Counted from the stretch's first letter, positions 9,101 through 18,567 are shown. The stretch is DNA of 46,904 nucleotides from Fusobacterium sp. JB019 (GCA_030673965.1 JAUTCN010000017.1:1-46904); one strand, 5' to 3'. A program made the numbers and translations. Notes: a model not told the origin generated them from the sequence alone.

Positions 9101-11445
9101 ATAATTCAGACAAAATAATAGAAGTAGGGGAAGGAGTTACTTATACTATAGATATAACTAACAGTTCTTCTTTAGATATTAATGATGTTATAATTATTGA
9201 TAAAATTACAGAAATAGTTAATAGTAAAAATGAGTTAGTTTTCTTTAAGCCATTAACAACAGATAGAATAACTATAGTAGATAGTACAACGTCTACTCCA
9301 ATACCATTTACATACAATGCAGTTCAAGGAAAAATAGTAATCAGCAAAATTCAAGCAGGAAAGGATGCTCATGTTCAAATAAAACCAACAGTTAAATCTA
9401 ATATATCTTTTAGTGATGGGGAAGTTATTACGAATTTATTTACAGTAAATGGGAATACATATTCTCATATTTTAAATGCTTTAACAGGTGTTATACAGGG
9501 AATGGATATAACTTCTAATGTTGTAACAACTCTTTCTAATAATAAAATTATGTTAGACGAAGAATTTACTTATAATATAGAAGTTAAAAATAAAGGAACA
9601 AATTTAAATTTATTAAATGTTAAAGTTTTAAGTGATATTGAGGATACTTTAAATTCGAAAAATAAAAAAGCATTTAAAGATGTTGTAATTTCAAGAATTT
9701 ATAATAAAGAAACAAATGTTAATAAAACAGGAATTTCTTGGCCAACAAGTTTTACTAATGGAAGATTAGAGTTACCAGAAATATTAGCAAATGAAACTAT
9801 AGTTATTGAAATAAAAGCTAAACCAAATGATTTACCTTCATTTGTTCAAAATGAACAAATAATAATTGATTCAAAATCTTATTTAAATAATTCAGCTCAA
9901 GCTGTTGAGCATAGATTAACTCCAACAATAGTTATTCCAGAATTAACAGTAGAAAAAACAGCTAATAGAGCAGATGTGGCTATGGGAGAAAATTTAACTT
10001 ATACAATTAAAATAACAAATAATAGTAGTACAGAAGCTAAAAATTTAAAAATAGAAGATAATATATTGGGAATTGAAGGAAATACTTCAGCAGGTTTAAA
10101 AGAACAAGTATTTTTAAATTGGACATGGACTGTGGACTCAGCTCATTCAAGTTTAAGACCAGCAGATAATTCTCCATTAAGTATTTTAAGTTCTCAGAAT
10201 GTAAATTTAGCATCTGGAGATTCAATTATATTTACTGTGACTGGTTTAACTAATAAAGATATAATAGATGATAATTTTAGCAATACAGTTTATGTAACAG
10301 AAGATTTAACTCAGATAAAAAAAGAAGCAACAGCAACTTCTAAAATTAATAAAGAAGGAATAGTAGTTACCAAAACGGCGAATAAAACAGAAGCTAAAAG
10401 AGGTAACTTTGTAAAATATACTTTAAGTATATATAATTCTAATAGTGTACAAATGAAAGATATTAAAATAGTAGATGTTTTACCTCCAGGATTTGAGTAT
10501 ATGAAAGATAGTTCACTACTTACGGATAATGATAATACAAAGGCAGAAATTCATCCATTAGGAAGAGATACTTTAACTTTTAATACTTTAAACGGAAGCA
10601 ATTTGGAAATAAAAGCAAAAGAAACTATAAAAATATCTTATATATTGAAAGTGGGCTTAGGAGTTAAAGATGGAAAAGCAATAAATACAGCAATGGTAAA
10701 ATCTTTTTCTAATCAAGTTGTATCTAATATAGCAACTTATAGATTAGATATAATAACTGATCCTTTATTTGATTCAGGTTCAATAATTGGAAAAGTATTT
10801 AACGATATTGATGAAGATGGTTATCAAGATAGTGCTATAGCTAAAGAAGTTAAAGTAGTTATAGATAATCCAAGTAAATCACCAATAAGCTTAACAAGAA
10901 ACAAGTTTAGAAAAGTAGTAACTCCTAAATTTGTTTTAAAAGAATTAAAGCCAGGTGAAAAAGTAATTATAGAGTTTAAAAATAGAACTAATCTATTAAG
11001 TGAAATAAAATTAAATACTAAGGCTGGAACAAATTTAATTTTAAAATCAAATGGAAAATCTTTAGTAAAACATATAAAAGATAAAAAAAGAGGATTAACA
11101 GGAGAAAAGATAGTCATTAATAGAATCAAAACAAAAAATGGATTAGAAAGAATTGAAATAAAAAATGAAGGTAAAAATGAAGAAGGGATTCCAGGAGCAA
11201 GATTAATGACAATAGATGGATTGATTATAGAAACTGATAATTATGGAAGATTTCATGTTCCTGTCTTAAAAGGAGAAAAAACAAATAATTATTTAATTAA
11301 ATTAGATTTAGATAGTCTTCCTATGGGAACATATATAACAACAGAAAATCCTAAGGTAATGAGAAGAACTAGAACTATTTCAAAGTTTAATTTTGGAGTA
11401 GTTGTTCCAAATGAACAATTATCAGGAAAGAGAGGTGACATGTAA
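6103..11445 (+). CDS. Secreted L-type lectin / DUF11-repeat surface protein
   Basis: Length is 1780 residues. A signal peptide (MKKKLVFFLFMIF... to about residue 20) leads into a bacterial legume-lectin-like domain (about 22-235), with GADGVTFFFK and FGLEIDTWYN followed by Asp and DHIAFV as likely calcium/sugar-site elements. About ten DUF11-like Ig-type repeats follow (about 243-1550); the last two are closest to the family pattern (VEKTANRADVAMGENLTYTI; VVTKTANKTEAKRGNFVKYTL). Near the end an SdrD/Cna-B-like loop (GKVFNDIDEDGYQD) and its partner half (EGIPGARLMTIDG...TDNYGRFHVP) are separated by about 110 residues. The start follows a strong AAGGAGGG. The stop overlaps the next start (TAATG), so the two products are probably coupled and work as one surface complex, likely glycan-binding. 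No LPXTG or autotransporter barrel is present, so the downstream barrel is the likely anchor (inference). Runs of 9 A and 8 T follow the start. Confidence 0.85.
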   Translation: MKKKLVFFLFMIFTIGILAADVVISGNFSDYNYYGSSTKQGNELIFTQNSLNQAGAIWSNKMVDLSKNFRIEAELYMGDKDANGADGVTFFFKPYEDKNDVIGNTGGGLGYESANFPNTFGLEIDTWYNSDKDSISTDHIAFVKSGSSVGISDKDLGNIEDNAWHSIIINWNASTKTLSYSLKGVTGSYNGGGEDLLAKINTGNDANHQNMAYFGYTASTGGSYNKQGIRNIQVDATIPESQYPLTITETVSPSKYRLGTSLTYTVTIGNRGTETISNLDLSSNTGIDFSGDGWTNYSGNIYRKTGLTIPAGGTVTVTGTRTATSSDVTNTEIINTTSIKGYTSYGTSSQSEYTDAYESRVTYSPMDYTVTEVAYSDPKDGFTIESDGTIKYTYKFKIENTGGTELKNLTYKNTKTPGTLINISGNLAVGASKEITYEYILTDAEKNSNGLNNEIIINAIAIDDSGNLEKSLTFATVSSEVSAMETNVTNTITGSSDNTKIQALGNIVNYSLTIKNIKSSTLGNLEAVIIRNKDLNNLPANDRTFAGVKASSTKLGLVSNFTPTSLGKDAISTGSFQYTVTQDDIDEGNLNTTIFLKGEIGSDVYTVQENNNISIDETSLNKEISITVNPLVYNSSDSLISGNQYSTIGDKIKYSFQIENTGKRTIKNLKLVDPLDSNNEIDLGISALNIGTTQIATDKYIRIIEASDLNNGEVNYDFLIKGDVGSFDSIAKIENSIVTGDLNDDYELKVVIEEGANFTNQGINLKYHYELKNIGNRVLSGLELKDTLTNTNSVTLDKTQINPNEIAISSTLTHVITTDNFNNGSINIQGEAQALRLSGQLLTKNVLETVNKFDFSKINLSMSSTTPNLTYGTLVDYTIDIQNISTTTDAVNLKLIDEIEEIRNANNEKVFENVQLISVKNGVNDVIYTGDINALIFTLPKTSTVQIKVRANIKGSSDITLSSGENIINTVSIFGKIGTASQSIAVDSPDLVVTTDVTTDNSDKIIEVGEGVTYTIDITNSSSLDINDVIIIDKITEIVNSKNELVFFKPLTTDRITIVDSTTSTPIPFTYNAVQGKIVISKIQAGKDAHVQIKPTVKSNISFSDGEVITNLFTVNGNTYSHILNALTGVIQGMDITSNVVTTLSNNKIMLDEEFTYNIEVKNKGTNLNLLNVKVLSDIEDTLNSKNKKAFKDVVISRIYNKETNVNKTGISWPTSFTNGRLELPEILANETIVIEIKAKPNDLPSFVQNEQIIIDSKSYLNNSAQAVEHRLTPTIVIPELTVEKTANRADVAMGENLTYTIKITNNSSTEAKNLKIEDNILGIEGNTSAGLKEQVFLNWTWTVDSAHSSLRPADNSPLSILSSQNVNLASGDSIIFTVTGLTNKDIIDDNFSNTVYVTEDLTQIKKEATATSKINKEGIVVTKTANKTEAKRGNFVKYTLSIYNSNSVQMKDIKIVDVLPPGFEYMKDSSLLTDNDNTKAEIHPLGRDTLTFNTLNGSNLEIKAKETIKISYILKVGLGVKDGKAINTAMVKSFSNQVVSNIATYRLDIITDPLFDSGSIIGKVFNDIDEDGYQDSAIAKEVKVVIDNPSKSPISLTRNKFRKVVTPKFVLKELKPGEKVIIEFKNRTNLLSEIKLNTKAGTNLILKSNGKSLVKHIKDKKRGLTGEKIVINRIKTKNGLERIEIKNEGKNEEGIPGARLMTIDGLIIETDNYGRFHVPVLKGEKTNNYLIKLDLDSLPMGTYITTENPKVMRRTRTISKFNFGVVVPNEQLSGKRGDM

Positions 11446-14400
11446 TGAATAGAAAACAAAAATTATACATATTATCTCTATTGATAATACTTCAAACACC
11501 TGCTGCAGCTCAGAAATTTTATTTTAATACAAGTGAAGATTATGTAAATAATCTTTACGAAGAAAAAGGATTGAAAGATTCGAGCAACATTCAAATAGTT
11601 TCTCCTGAGAGAAAGAAACAAAAAATGTTAAAAGTTCAAGCTACTGAAAATAAAGTCTCTTCTTATTCTAAAAATTTAGAGAAAAAAGATTTAGAAAGAA
11701 TTAAGAAAAAGAAAAAATACCCATTGATGTATAGCAAGAAAAAAGCTCAAGCATTTAATCAAACAAAATATAAATCATCAGGTTATATGGAAAATGGGGG
11801 CTATATTTATTCTACAGTAGATGCTTTTAATGTAGTTCCTAAATTAAATATAGTATCTGTAAAAGATAAAATGTTAAGAAGCGAAACTACATTAAGTTTC
11901 TATATTTATTCAAATTATCGTAATTATATCAATAAATATGAGATATTAATTTATGGAGAAAAGGATACTAATTTAGTAAAACCTTTATCAATTATAAAAG
12001 GAGAAACTTTACCAAATAAGGAAACGATTAATGTAAGCTTAAGTAAAAAAATGATTGATGGAAATTCGTTAACTTATGTATTAAAAGTTTATGATAAAAA
12101 AGGTAATTTTGATATAACTAATCCTAGAAAAATAGAAATATTTGAAGATTCTAAAAAAGGTGAGATTTTAAAAGAATTAAAAGATATTAAAATTCAAGAA
12201 ATAGACAATACAAATAACTTAAAGAAACAAGATATTCTTATAAATGGAGCTTTAGTAAAAGTTATTGGTAAGAATTTTCCAGCTAACAAAAAAGTTCAAG
12301 TTGGAGAATTAGAAGTGTTTGCTGATAATAATGGAGGCTTTATTTTAGAAAATATCTATTCTTCAGGAGATAAAGAAATACAAGTTTTAGCTCTAGATTT
12401 AAATGATAAAGTTTATCAAGAATACTTTAATATTAAAGTTAAGGATAGTTATAACTTTACAACAGGTCTTGTAGATTTAAGTATAGGACAAAATAAAGTT
12501 GATGGAAATGATACTTTAACTAAAAATGATAAAAATTATGAATCTGGACATTTTGATAGTGGAAGAATAGCTATTTATCATAAGCAAAAAACTAAAGATA
12601 TGAAATTAACAGTTCATGTTGATACAAAAGATGAAAAGATCGAAAATGTACTTGATGGATTAGAAAGAAGAGAACAGGAAAATGTATTGACAAGAATAGA
12701 TGATTACCAAATTTATGATAGCTATGGTGATGATTCTAAAGTTTATTCAGATATTGATACTCAAGGAAAGGTTTATATTAAATTAGAGAAAAATAAAAGT
12801 AAGGCTATTTGGGGAAATTATGATACTAAATTGAATGAAAATTATTTTTCTAATTATAATAGAAGTTTATACGGTGCTTATTTAAATTATAAATCATTAA
12901 AAAATAATAAATTTGGAGATAGCAAAAATAAATTGGTTATGTTTGCTTCAGAGCCAAATACTTTATATAATCATAACGAATTTCTTGGAACAGGGGGTAG
13001 TTTATACTATCTAAATCAAAAAGATATAGTAAGCGGATCAGCTCAAGTTTGGTTAGATGTAAAGGATAAAAATACAGGTAGAAGAATAAGCAGAGTAAAG
13101 CTACAAAATGGTACGGATTATGAATTGGATAATTTTTTAGGAAGATTAATATTAGAAAAACCTCTTTCTCAAATTGCTAAGGATAGTACAAATGAAGTAA
13201 TAAAAAGTAATATAAATGGAGATTATAACTATTACTTAAATGTAGATTATGAATACTATAGTTATGGAAATGATTTTGATAATTTAACTTATGGATTAAC
13301 ACAAAATTATTGGATAAATGATAATGTAGCTTTAGGTGGAACATATATAAGAGAAGATAGGGATGCTTCTGATTATGAAATGATGGGAGTAAATACCACT
13401 TTAAAATTAAGTGATAATAGTTATTTAAAATTAGAGGCTGTTAAGTCAGAAGGAGAACAAACATTATCTAGTACAGTATCACTAGATGGTGGTCTTAATT
13501 TTACAAATAATAAAATATTATCTAAAGAATCATCAGGAAATGCATATAATTTAAAAGGAATGTTATCTTTAAAAGATTTAAATGGTAAATTTAAATCAGA
13601 CGATAAAATAGAAACATGGGCTAGAATAAAAGAAAAAGGATTTGCTAATGTTTCAGAAGAAAGTACTACAGAATATGAAAACTATGGATTAAAAGGAACA
13701 TATAATATTTCTGATAAGACTTCTTTAATTTCTTCATACGAATATTATGATGAAAAAACATCAACAAGTGATAATAGAAAAGTTAATGGATCTATTGCTT
13801 TAAAAAATATTGTTAATGATAAACTAACAATAACAGGAGAAACAAAATATGAAGAAAATAATATGTCAAATCCAGATGCAGATGATTATATAGGAAAAGC
13901 TACTTTGTTTGGACTAAAGGGTGAATATGAATTAAATGATAGAGTAAATTTAAATGCAAGTGCTCAAACACAATTGTGGAAAGATGATAAATATTCATCA
14001 AATAATTTATATACTATAGGTTCAGATATTAAAGTAAATGATAAAGTTAATGTATCAATGAGTGGTTCAACTGGTGATAGAGGAGACTATGGAAAAATTC
14101 AAGGAAATTATTCTAGAACTCCAAAGCATGACATGTATTTAGGTTATACATCTTCTAATGAAGTATCAGAAAATAAAAATACATTAACGATGGGGGAATC
14201 CTATAAATTAAATGATAAATCAAAACTATATCATGAAAATCAATTTATAGATTCAACTAAAGGTGATGGAACAACAGAAGTGTATGGAATAAATTATGGA
14301 GCTAATGATTATTTAACATTAGGTACTTCATATGAAAAAGGATTCATAGAAAAAGATACTGGAGATATAAAAAGAGATTCAATAAGTATCTATTCAAGAT

Positions 14401-15086
14401 ATGAAAAAGATAAAATTTATTTAAAAAATAAGCTAGAGTACAGAAAAGATAGAGAGCCAAAAGAGACGACAGATCAATGGGGTATATTAAATAAAGGAAA
14501 ATATGTTTTAAATGATGAGTTAACATTTACAGGTAAATTAAACTATTATTTTACAGATTTTACTAAAAAAGAAGATACATCATTTAAGGAATTTGGAATA
14601 GGATTTGCATATAGACCAATATATATGGATAAATTAAATGTACTGACAAATTATACGTATTTAGAAGATTTAGGTACAGAAATGCAATCAAAAGATGATG
14701 GAGAAGTAAAAGCTCACGTTGTATCTATTGAAGGTATATATCAATTAAATCAAAAATTGAATTTTAGTTTAAAATATGCTCTTCGTCAAGAAAAAGAAAG
14801 AATAAATAGAACAAAAGGTGTTTATGTAGAATCAAGAAATAATTTATTTGCTTTTAAAACAAGTTATGATTTAATATATAACTATGAAATATTTGCAGAA
14901 TATCATATATTGAAAGATGAAATATCAGATAATATAGAAGATGGATTTATATTAGGAATGTATAAAGATTTCAATACAAATGTAAAATTAGGAATAGGTT
15001 ATAATTTCACAAATTATGACGATAATTTAGAAGTTCTAGATTATAAGGCAAATGGTTGGTTTGTTAATTTAATAGGAAAGTTTTAA
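11445..15086 (+). CDS. Outer-membrane beta-barrel partner of the DUF11 lectin protein
   Basis: Length is 1213 residues. A signal peptide (to about residue 22, TPAAAQ) is followed by a Lys-rich linker, an Ig-like region (about 240-340), and a segment seen in DUF11-linked outer-membrane proteins (VWLDVKDKNTGRRISR...GTDYELDNFLGRLILEKPL, about 535-575). The C-terminal half (about 600-1213) alternates aromatic and polar residues as amphipathic strands (NLTYGLTQNYWINDNVALGG, KLGIGYNF) and ends in Phe, as BAM-assembled barrels do. The start codon overlaps the previous stop by one base. Likely role: display, anchoring or export of the upstream lectin protein (inference). A strong hairpin terminator follows immediately. 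Confidence 0.8.
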   Translation: MNRKQKLYILSLLIILQTPAAAQKFYFNTSEDYVNNLYEEKGLKDSSNIQIVSPERKKQKMLKVQATENKVSSYSKNLEKKDLERIKKKKKYPLMYSKKKAQAFNQTKYKSSGYMENGGYIYSTVDAFNVVPKLNIVSVKDKMLRSETTLSFYIYSNYRNYINKYEILIYGEKDTNLVKPLSIIKGETLPNKETINVSLSKKMIDGNSLTYVLKVYDKKGNFDITNPRKIEIFEDSKKGEILKELKDIKIQEIDNTNNLKKQDILINGALVKVIGKNFPANKKVQVGELEVFADNNGGFILENIYSSGDKEIQVLALDLNDKVYQEYFNIKVKDSYNFTTGLVDLSIGQNKVDGNDTLTKNDKNYESGHFDSGRIAIYHKQKTKDMKLTVHVDTKDEKIENVLDGLERREQENVLTRIDDYQIYDSYGDDSKVYSDIDTQGKVYIKLEKNKSKAIWGNYDTKLNENYFSNYNRSLYGAYLNYKSLKNNKFGDSKNKLVMFASEPNTLYNHNEFLGTGGSLYYLNQKDIVSGSAQVWLDVKDKNTGRRISRVKLQNGTDYELDNFLGRLILEKPLSQIAKDSTNEVIKSNINGDYNYYLNVDYEYYSYGNDFDNLTYGLTQNYWINDNVALGGTYIREDRDASDYEMMGVNTTLKLSDNSYLKLEAVKSEGEQTLSSTVSLDGGLNFTNNKILSKESSGNAYNLKGMLSLKDLNGKFKSDDKIETWARIKEKGFANVSEESTTEYENYGLKGTYNISDKTSLISSYEYYDEKTSTSDNRKVNGSIALKNIVNDKLTITGETKYEENNMSNPDADDYIGKATLFGLKGEYELNDRVNLNASAQTQLWKDDKYSSNNLYTIGSDIKVNDKVNVSMSGSTGDRGDYGKIQGNYSRTPKHDMYLGYTSSNEVSENKNTLTMGESYKLNDKSKLYHENQFIDSTKGDGTTEVYGINYGANDYLTLGTSYEKGFIEKDTGDIKRDSISIYSRYEKDKIYLKNKLEYRKDREPKETTDQWGILNKGKYVLNDELTFTGKLNYYFTDFTKKEDTSFKEFGIGFAYRPIYMDKLNVLTNYTYLEDLGTEMQSKDDGEVKAHVVSIEGIYQLNQKLNFSLKYALRQEKERINRTKGVYVESRNNLFAFKTSYDLIYNYEIFAEYHILKDEISDNIEDGFILGMYKDFNTNVKLGIGYNFTNYDDNLEVLDYKANGWFVNLIGKF

Positions 15087-15091
15087 ATGAG

Positions 15092-15125
15092 AAAAGCCCT
15101 TCAGTATTACACTGAGGGGCTTTTT
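15092..15125. terminator. Bidirectional rho-independent terminator
   Basis: A 14-bp stem, AAAAGCCCTTCAGT with ACTGAGGGGCTTTT (one G-T), loop ATTAC, then a T run. It lies between two convergent genes and can serve both. Confidence 0.85.
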
Positions 15126-15146
15126 GGAATTTTATTATAATTTATA

Positions 15147-16202
15147 TTAGAACATATAAGTTAAACCAACACAAAGTTTAGTTTCTTTAAACTTATTGTC
15201 TACATTTTGAGCTTGAGCAAGAGGACCATCAGTTTCATATTCTAGTTCTTGATATGAAATATCACCATTTAACATTAAGCTTTCATTAATAGCATATTTT
15301 GCTCCAATGGCAAATTTTTGTCTATCTCCAGCATCTAAAACTTTACCATCTAAATAAGTATCTATCACATCTATATCAGCTTTCATTCTTAAACCAAATG
15401 TATATTCTCCATAAATAGAAAGTCTTTCATTAGAATATATGTCAGCACATAATTTTAACTGTTGTTCTGTCATTTTAGCATCTAAGAAATTATCAAATTC
15501 TCTATGTTTCATATAATATCCAATAGTAATAGGACCATATTTATAAGCTAAAGGCATTCCTTCAATTTCATAATATTTATAGCTATTAGAAACTTCACTA
15601 GGTATTGGAACAAAAAGATTCATTACTGTATCATTGACCATACCATATTTCAAATCAGCCCAACCTAACAAATGTCCATCCATTAATGGATAACTATATT
15701 TACCTCTTAATGATAATATATCTTGTTTCCAAGCATCTCCAATTGCTGAAGATAAAAGTTCAAAATCTCCTAAATTATTACCATGAGCCCATTCGGCACC
15801 TATTGCAAAATTATCATAATGTCTCCAAGCTCCAACAATAAGTTTTGAAGAATAAGATGAGAAGTCGTTGTTAAGACCAGAAGTAAAACCCTTAATATAA
15901 TCTACTAATCCACCAAGACCTTTAAGATAATTTTCACTAGCTAAAATATCAAAAGTCCAATCATCACCATAAGATAAATTAGTTGTGATTCCATACTCGA
16001 TTCTTTTTAAATCTTTGTCAATATTAAATCTTTGGTTAGTACTAATATCAGCATTTAAATCATAATAATTAATAAAAGTACCCATAGATTCTACTTTTAG
16101 TTTAGGAGCCATTTCCATAGGTTCAACTACAGGCATAACTTCCTTTGCATAAGTTGCAGATGCGGCTACTAAAGCCACGAACAAAAGTGTTAATTTTTTC
16201 AT
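15147..16202 (-). CDS. Outer-membrane beta-barrel protein (porin-like)
   Basis: Length is 351 residues. A classic signal peptide (MKKLTLLFVALVAASATYA, cleavage about residue 19) precedes a barrel of short alternating strands, many ending in Tyr, and a C-terminal YMF as expected for BAM recognition. The exact family is not recognised; it is shorter than, and not obviously, FomA. It is monocistronic with its own very strong promoter (16269-16297) and an AAGGAAGGG ribosome site, suggesting high constitutive expression. It may be a porin or an abundant structural outer-membrane protein; substrate unknown. Confidence 0.75.
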   Translation of the reverse strand: MKKLTLLFVALVAASATYAKEVMPVVEPMEMAPKLKVESMGTFINYYDLNADISTNQRFNIDKDLKRIEYGITTNLSYGDDWTFDILASENYLKGLGGLVDYIKGFTSGLNNDFSSYSSKLIVGAWRHYDNFAIGAEWAHGNNLGDFELLSSAIGDAWKQDILSLRGKYSYPLMDGHLLGWADLKYGMVNDTVMNLFVPIPSEVSNSYKYYEIEGMPLAYKYGPITIGYYMKHREFDNFLDAKMTEQQLKLCADIYSNERLSIYGEYTFGLRMKADIDVIDTYLDGKVLDAGDRQKFAIGAKYAINESLMLNGDISYQELEYETDGPLAQAQNVDNKFKETKLCVGLTYMF

Positions 16203-16268
16203 AATAATCCCTTCCTTTAAAAAATTTAAAATAAGTTACTTAATAAATTACACCCTTAACTTAATCCG

Positions 16269-16297
16269 AGTATACCTCCTTTTTATAACGCTGTCAA
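16269..16297 (-). promoter_or_regulatory. Near-consensus sigma-70 promoter of the outer-membrane protein
   Basis: On the minus strand TTGACA (16292-16297), a 17-base spacer, then TATACT (16269-16274). This is the best promoter in the window. The untranslated leader is about 60 bases. Confidence 0.9.
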
Positions 16298-16432
16298 CTT
16301 TTTGAAGTTGTAATTTAATTAAAAATATAATAATGCAATGTGTTGAAAATGTTGTACAAGTCTTCAGATGGGATTTGGAGGTGTGTGATTTTAAATTACA
16401 TATTTTTTGTGAAAGGAGAATAAAATTAATAA

Positions 16433-16466
16433 AAGATAGGAGACATTAATCAATGTCTCCTATCTT
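16433..16466 (-). terminator. Terminator overlapping the end of the LtrA-family gene
   Basis: A perfect 15-bp inverted repeat (AAGATAGGAGACATT and its complement) with a 4-base loop. It overlaps the last codons and stop of the minus-strand gene and is followed on that strand by a T-rich tract. The rest of 16298-16432 shows no gene. Confidence 0.8.
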
Positions 16467-17414
16467 ATTTTCAATTACTACTAAAGTAATTATTATTCCA
16501 AGCATAATACCTAGATGAGCATAATTTATAATTGAATGATGCTCAAAAAGCTCAACTATAATTTTTTCAAATAAAACTATTGATATCATTAAAGGTAGTT
16601 GAATCATCCACCATATCCAAGTGAAAAGTGGTTTTAAACTAAATGATTTTTCATATACAAATTTTTCAATAGATAACCATAAAATAAATATTGAAAAAAG
16701 AATAAGAAATGTAAAAAATAAAGTGGAACTACTCATAGTTTTTAATTTAACTAAATAATTTAAAAGGCTTATAATTCCTTCTCCAAAAATAATAATCATA
16801 AGTAAAGAAAATCTTTCATTCATATGTTCTTCATCTATAAGTGGAAGTTTTTTATATTCTTCTAATGTTAACAATGGATTTACAAAATCAATGATTAAAA
16901 TTAAAGATAATAATAAAGCTGCCAAAGAAAACTCAAGGAATAAAGATATAAATATTAAAACAATTATGATATCTTGTGTAACTAAAGTGTGATGTAAATA
17001 TCTTTTATGAATTGCATTGTCCTTAGCAGCTTGTCTCCAAAGAATTAAAAGAGATATTTTAGCTGCTAGTAAACTTAAGATAATAGCAATTAAATTTTGA
17101 TTTTTAAAAGCACATTCAAATCTTCCAACTCCAAGTATAGCAAGCATATTTATAAATGTTAAGGTGTAATTTTTAATATGAGCTATTCCAAATCTATTAT
17201 GATAATAGGTCATACTAAGCCAGTTCAGCCAGAGCCCACTAAATAATAAAATGAACCATATAAATTTTGTAAAAGTCACATCATGCAAGAAAAAATGAGA
17301 TAAATCTTTAATTAATCCAACATAAACCAAGTCAAAGAATAATTCAAGTTTTGAAGCGGTTCTTAAGGAATCGTGTTCTAAATGCTTGATGGTTTCTTTG
17401 TATTTTTTAAACAT
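16446..17414 (-). CDS. LtrA-family (low temperature requirement A) integral membrane protein
   Basis: About 322 residues with roughly nine hydrophobic segments. Family hallmarks are the N-terminal ELFFDLVYV motif and HMNERFSLLMIIIFGEGII. The function of LtrA proteins is not established; the name comes from a Listeria cold-growth phenotype. An ATG at 17414 with AGGAAG eight bases upstream is preferred to the in-frame GTG at 17423. It lies 19 bases after the ROK regulator gene and is probably cotranscribed with it. No specific link to histidine catabolism is visible. Confidence 0.85.
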   Translation of the reverse strand: MFKKYKETIKHLEHDSLRTASKLELFFDLVYVGLIKDLSHFFLHDVTFTKFIWFILLFSGLWLNWLSMTYYHNRFGIAHIKNYTLTFINMLAILGVGRFECAFKNQNLIAIILSLLAAKISLLILWRQAAKDNAIHKRYLHHTLVTQDIIIVLIFISLFLEFSLAALLLSLILIIDFVNPLLTLEEYKKLPLIDEEHMNERFSLLMIIIFGEGIISLLNYLVKLKTMSSSTLFFTFLILFSIFILWLSIEKFVYEKSFSLKPLFTWIWWMIQLPLMISIVLFEKIIVELFEHHSIINYAHLGIMLGIIITLVVIENKIGDID

Positions 17415-17433
17415 AGTCACCACTTCCTAAATT

Positions 17434-18567
17434 TTAAAATAAAGTATCTATAATAGGAAACATTGCAGCTCCTATAACTATTGAGTTATCATTAAAGCTA
17501 GAAAAAGCAATTGTTTCTGGCCCTCTATAAAATATATGGTCTTTATATATTTCATCTAAAAGTCTTTTTTTAATAGTTTCTTTATGAAAACAAATTTTCC
17601 CTGAAATTATTAATTTTTCAGGATTTGAAAAAAACAATATATTTTTAATCCCTACAGCTAAATATTTTATATAGTTGTCTAATATTTCTTGTCCTTTTTT
17701 CGTATCCATATATTTCATACAAAATATTTCATTAAAGTTTTTAATATTAGGAAACACTTTCTTAAAGTCTAAAAGTAAACTTCTATTTGAAACATAAGAT
17801 CCCCAACATCCCTTTGATCCACACTCACAATCTCTACCATTAGTCTCAACTATCATATGATGTAATCTACCTGCTTTAAAATAGAAATCTTTGCTTAAAT
17901 TTTCTTGTTGAAAATTACTGATTCCAACATAATCATTAATTGTAAGTACTGTAAAAAGAGAACAATCTGAATGCTTTGTTAAAAAACCTTCAGCTATGGA
18001 AGCTAAGTTAGATTCGTTTTCCATGAATACAGGGAAATTCAGTTCTTCTTTTATTTTATCAATAAAAGAAAGATGAACCTTTGTTTGAGAACTAAATTCA
18101 ATAAATTCATTTTCTGTACTGACGATTCCAGGAACTGAAATACCAATACCAATTAATTTTTTTTTGATTTTAAGAGGAAGTTCTTTTAGGAAACTTTTAA
18201 GTACATTTAAAAATTCATTTTGTATTTCTTCACTATCAAGAAAATATTCAGTTTTTTCTCTAATCATAATTCCCTTAGCATTTGTAAGAAGGATAGTAGC
18301 TCTATTTTTAGTTAGTCTAACTCCAATAGAATAACAGAAAAAATTATTAAAGGAATATTCCATTGCTTTTCTTCCAACTCCATTTCCAACTTTTTTTTCT
18401 TCAAAGATAATATCTTTTTCTAAGAAATTATTGATTATCTTTTTTGCTGTTGGAAAGCTAATGTCTAAATTTTCAGAAATGTCATTAATTACAAAATTAT
18501 TTTTGGAATAAAAGATATATCTAAAAGCATTGGTCTCGTTATTTTCTTGTGCTTTTTTCTGGTACAT
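17434..18567 (-). CDS. ROK-family transcriptional regulator with altered effector site
   Basis: About 377 residues. An N-terminal winged HTH (about 10-75, INDISENLDISFPTAKKIINNFL, then the GRKAMEYSF wing) precedes a ROK actin-like domain (IGIGISVPGIV; zinc motif CECGSKGCW). The usual sugar-site ExGH is RLHH here, and the normal Glu after GCxx is missing, so a sugar is unlikely as effector. The ATG at 18567 is chosen because AGGAGG lies eight bases upstream; the ATG two codons earlier overlaps that site. It diverges from the hut operon and leads an operon with the LtrA gene. A palindrome over its own -35 suggests autoregulation, and it is a good candidate for hut regulator (inference). Confidence 0.8.
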   Translation of the reverse strand: MYQKKAQENNETNAFRYIFYSKNNFVINDISENLDISFPTAKKIINNFLEKDIIFEEKKVGNGVGRKAMEYSFNNFFCYSIGVRLTKNRATILLTNAKGIMIREKTEYFLDSEEIQNEFLNVLKSFLKELPLKIKKKLIGIGISVPGIVSTENEFIEFSSQTKVHLSFIDKIKEELNFPVFMENESNLASIAEGFLTKHSDCSLFTVLTINDYVGISNFQQENLSKDFYFKAGRLHHMIVETNGRDCECGSKGCWGSYVSNRSLLLDFKKVFPNIKNFNEIFCMKYMDTKKGQEILDNYIKYLAVGIKNILFFSNPEKLIISGKICFHKETIKKRLLDEIYKDHIFYRGPETIAFSSFNDNSIVIGAAMFPIIDTLF

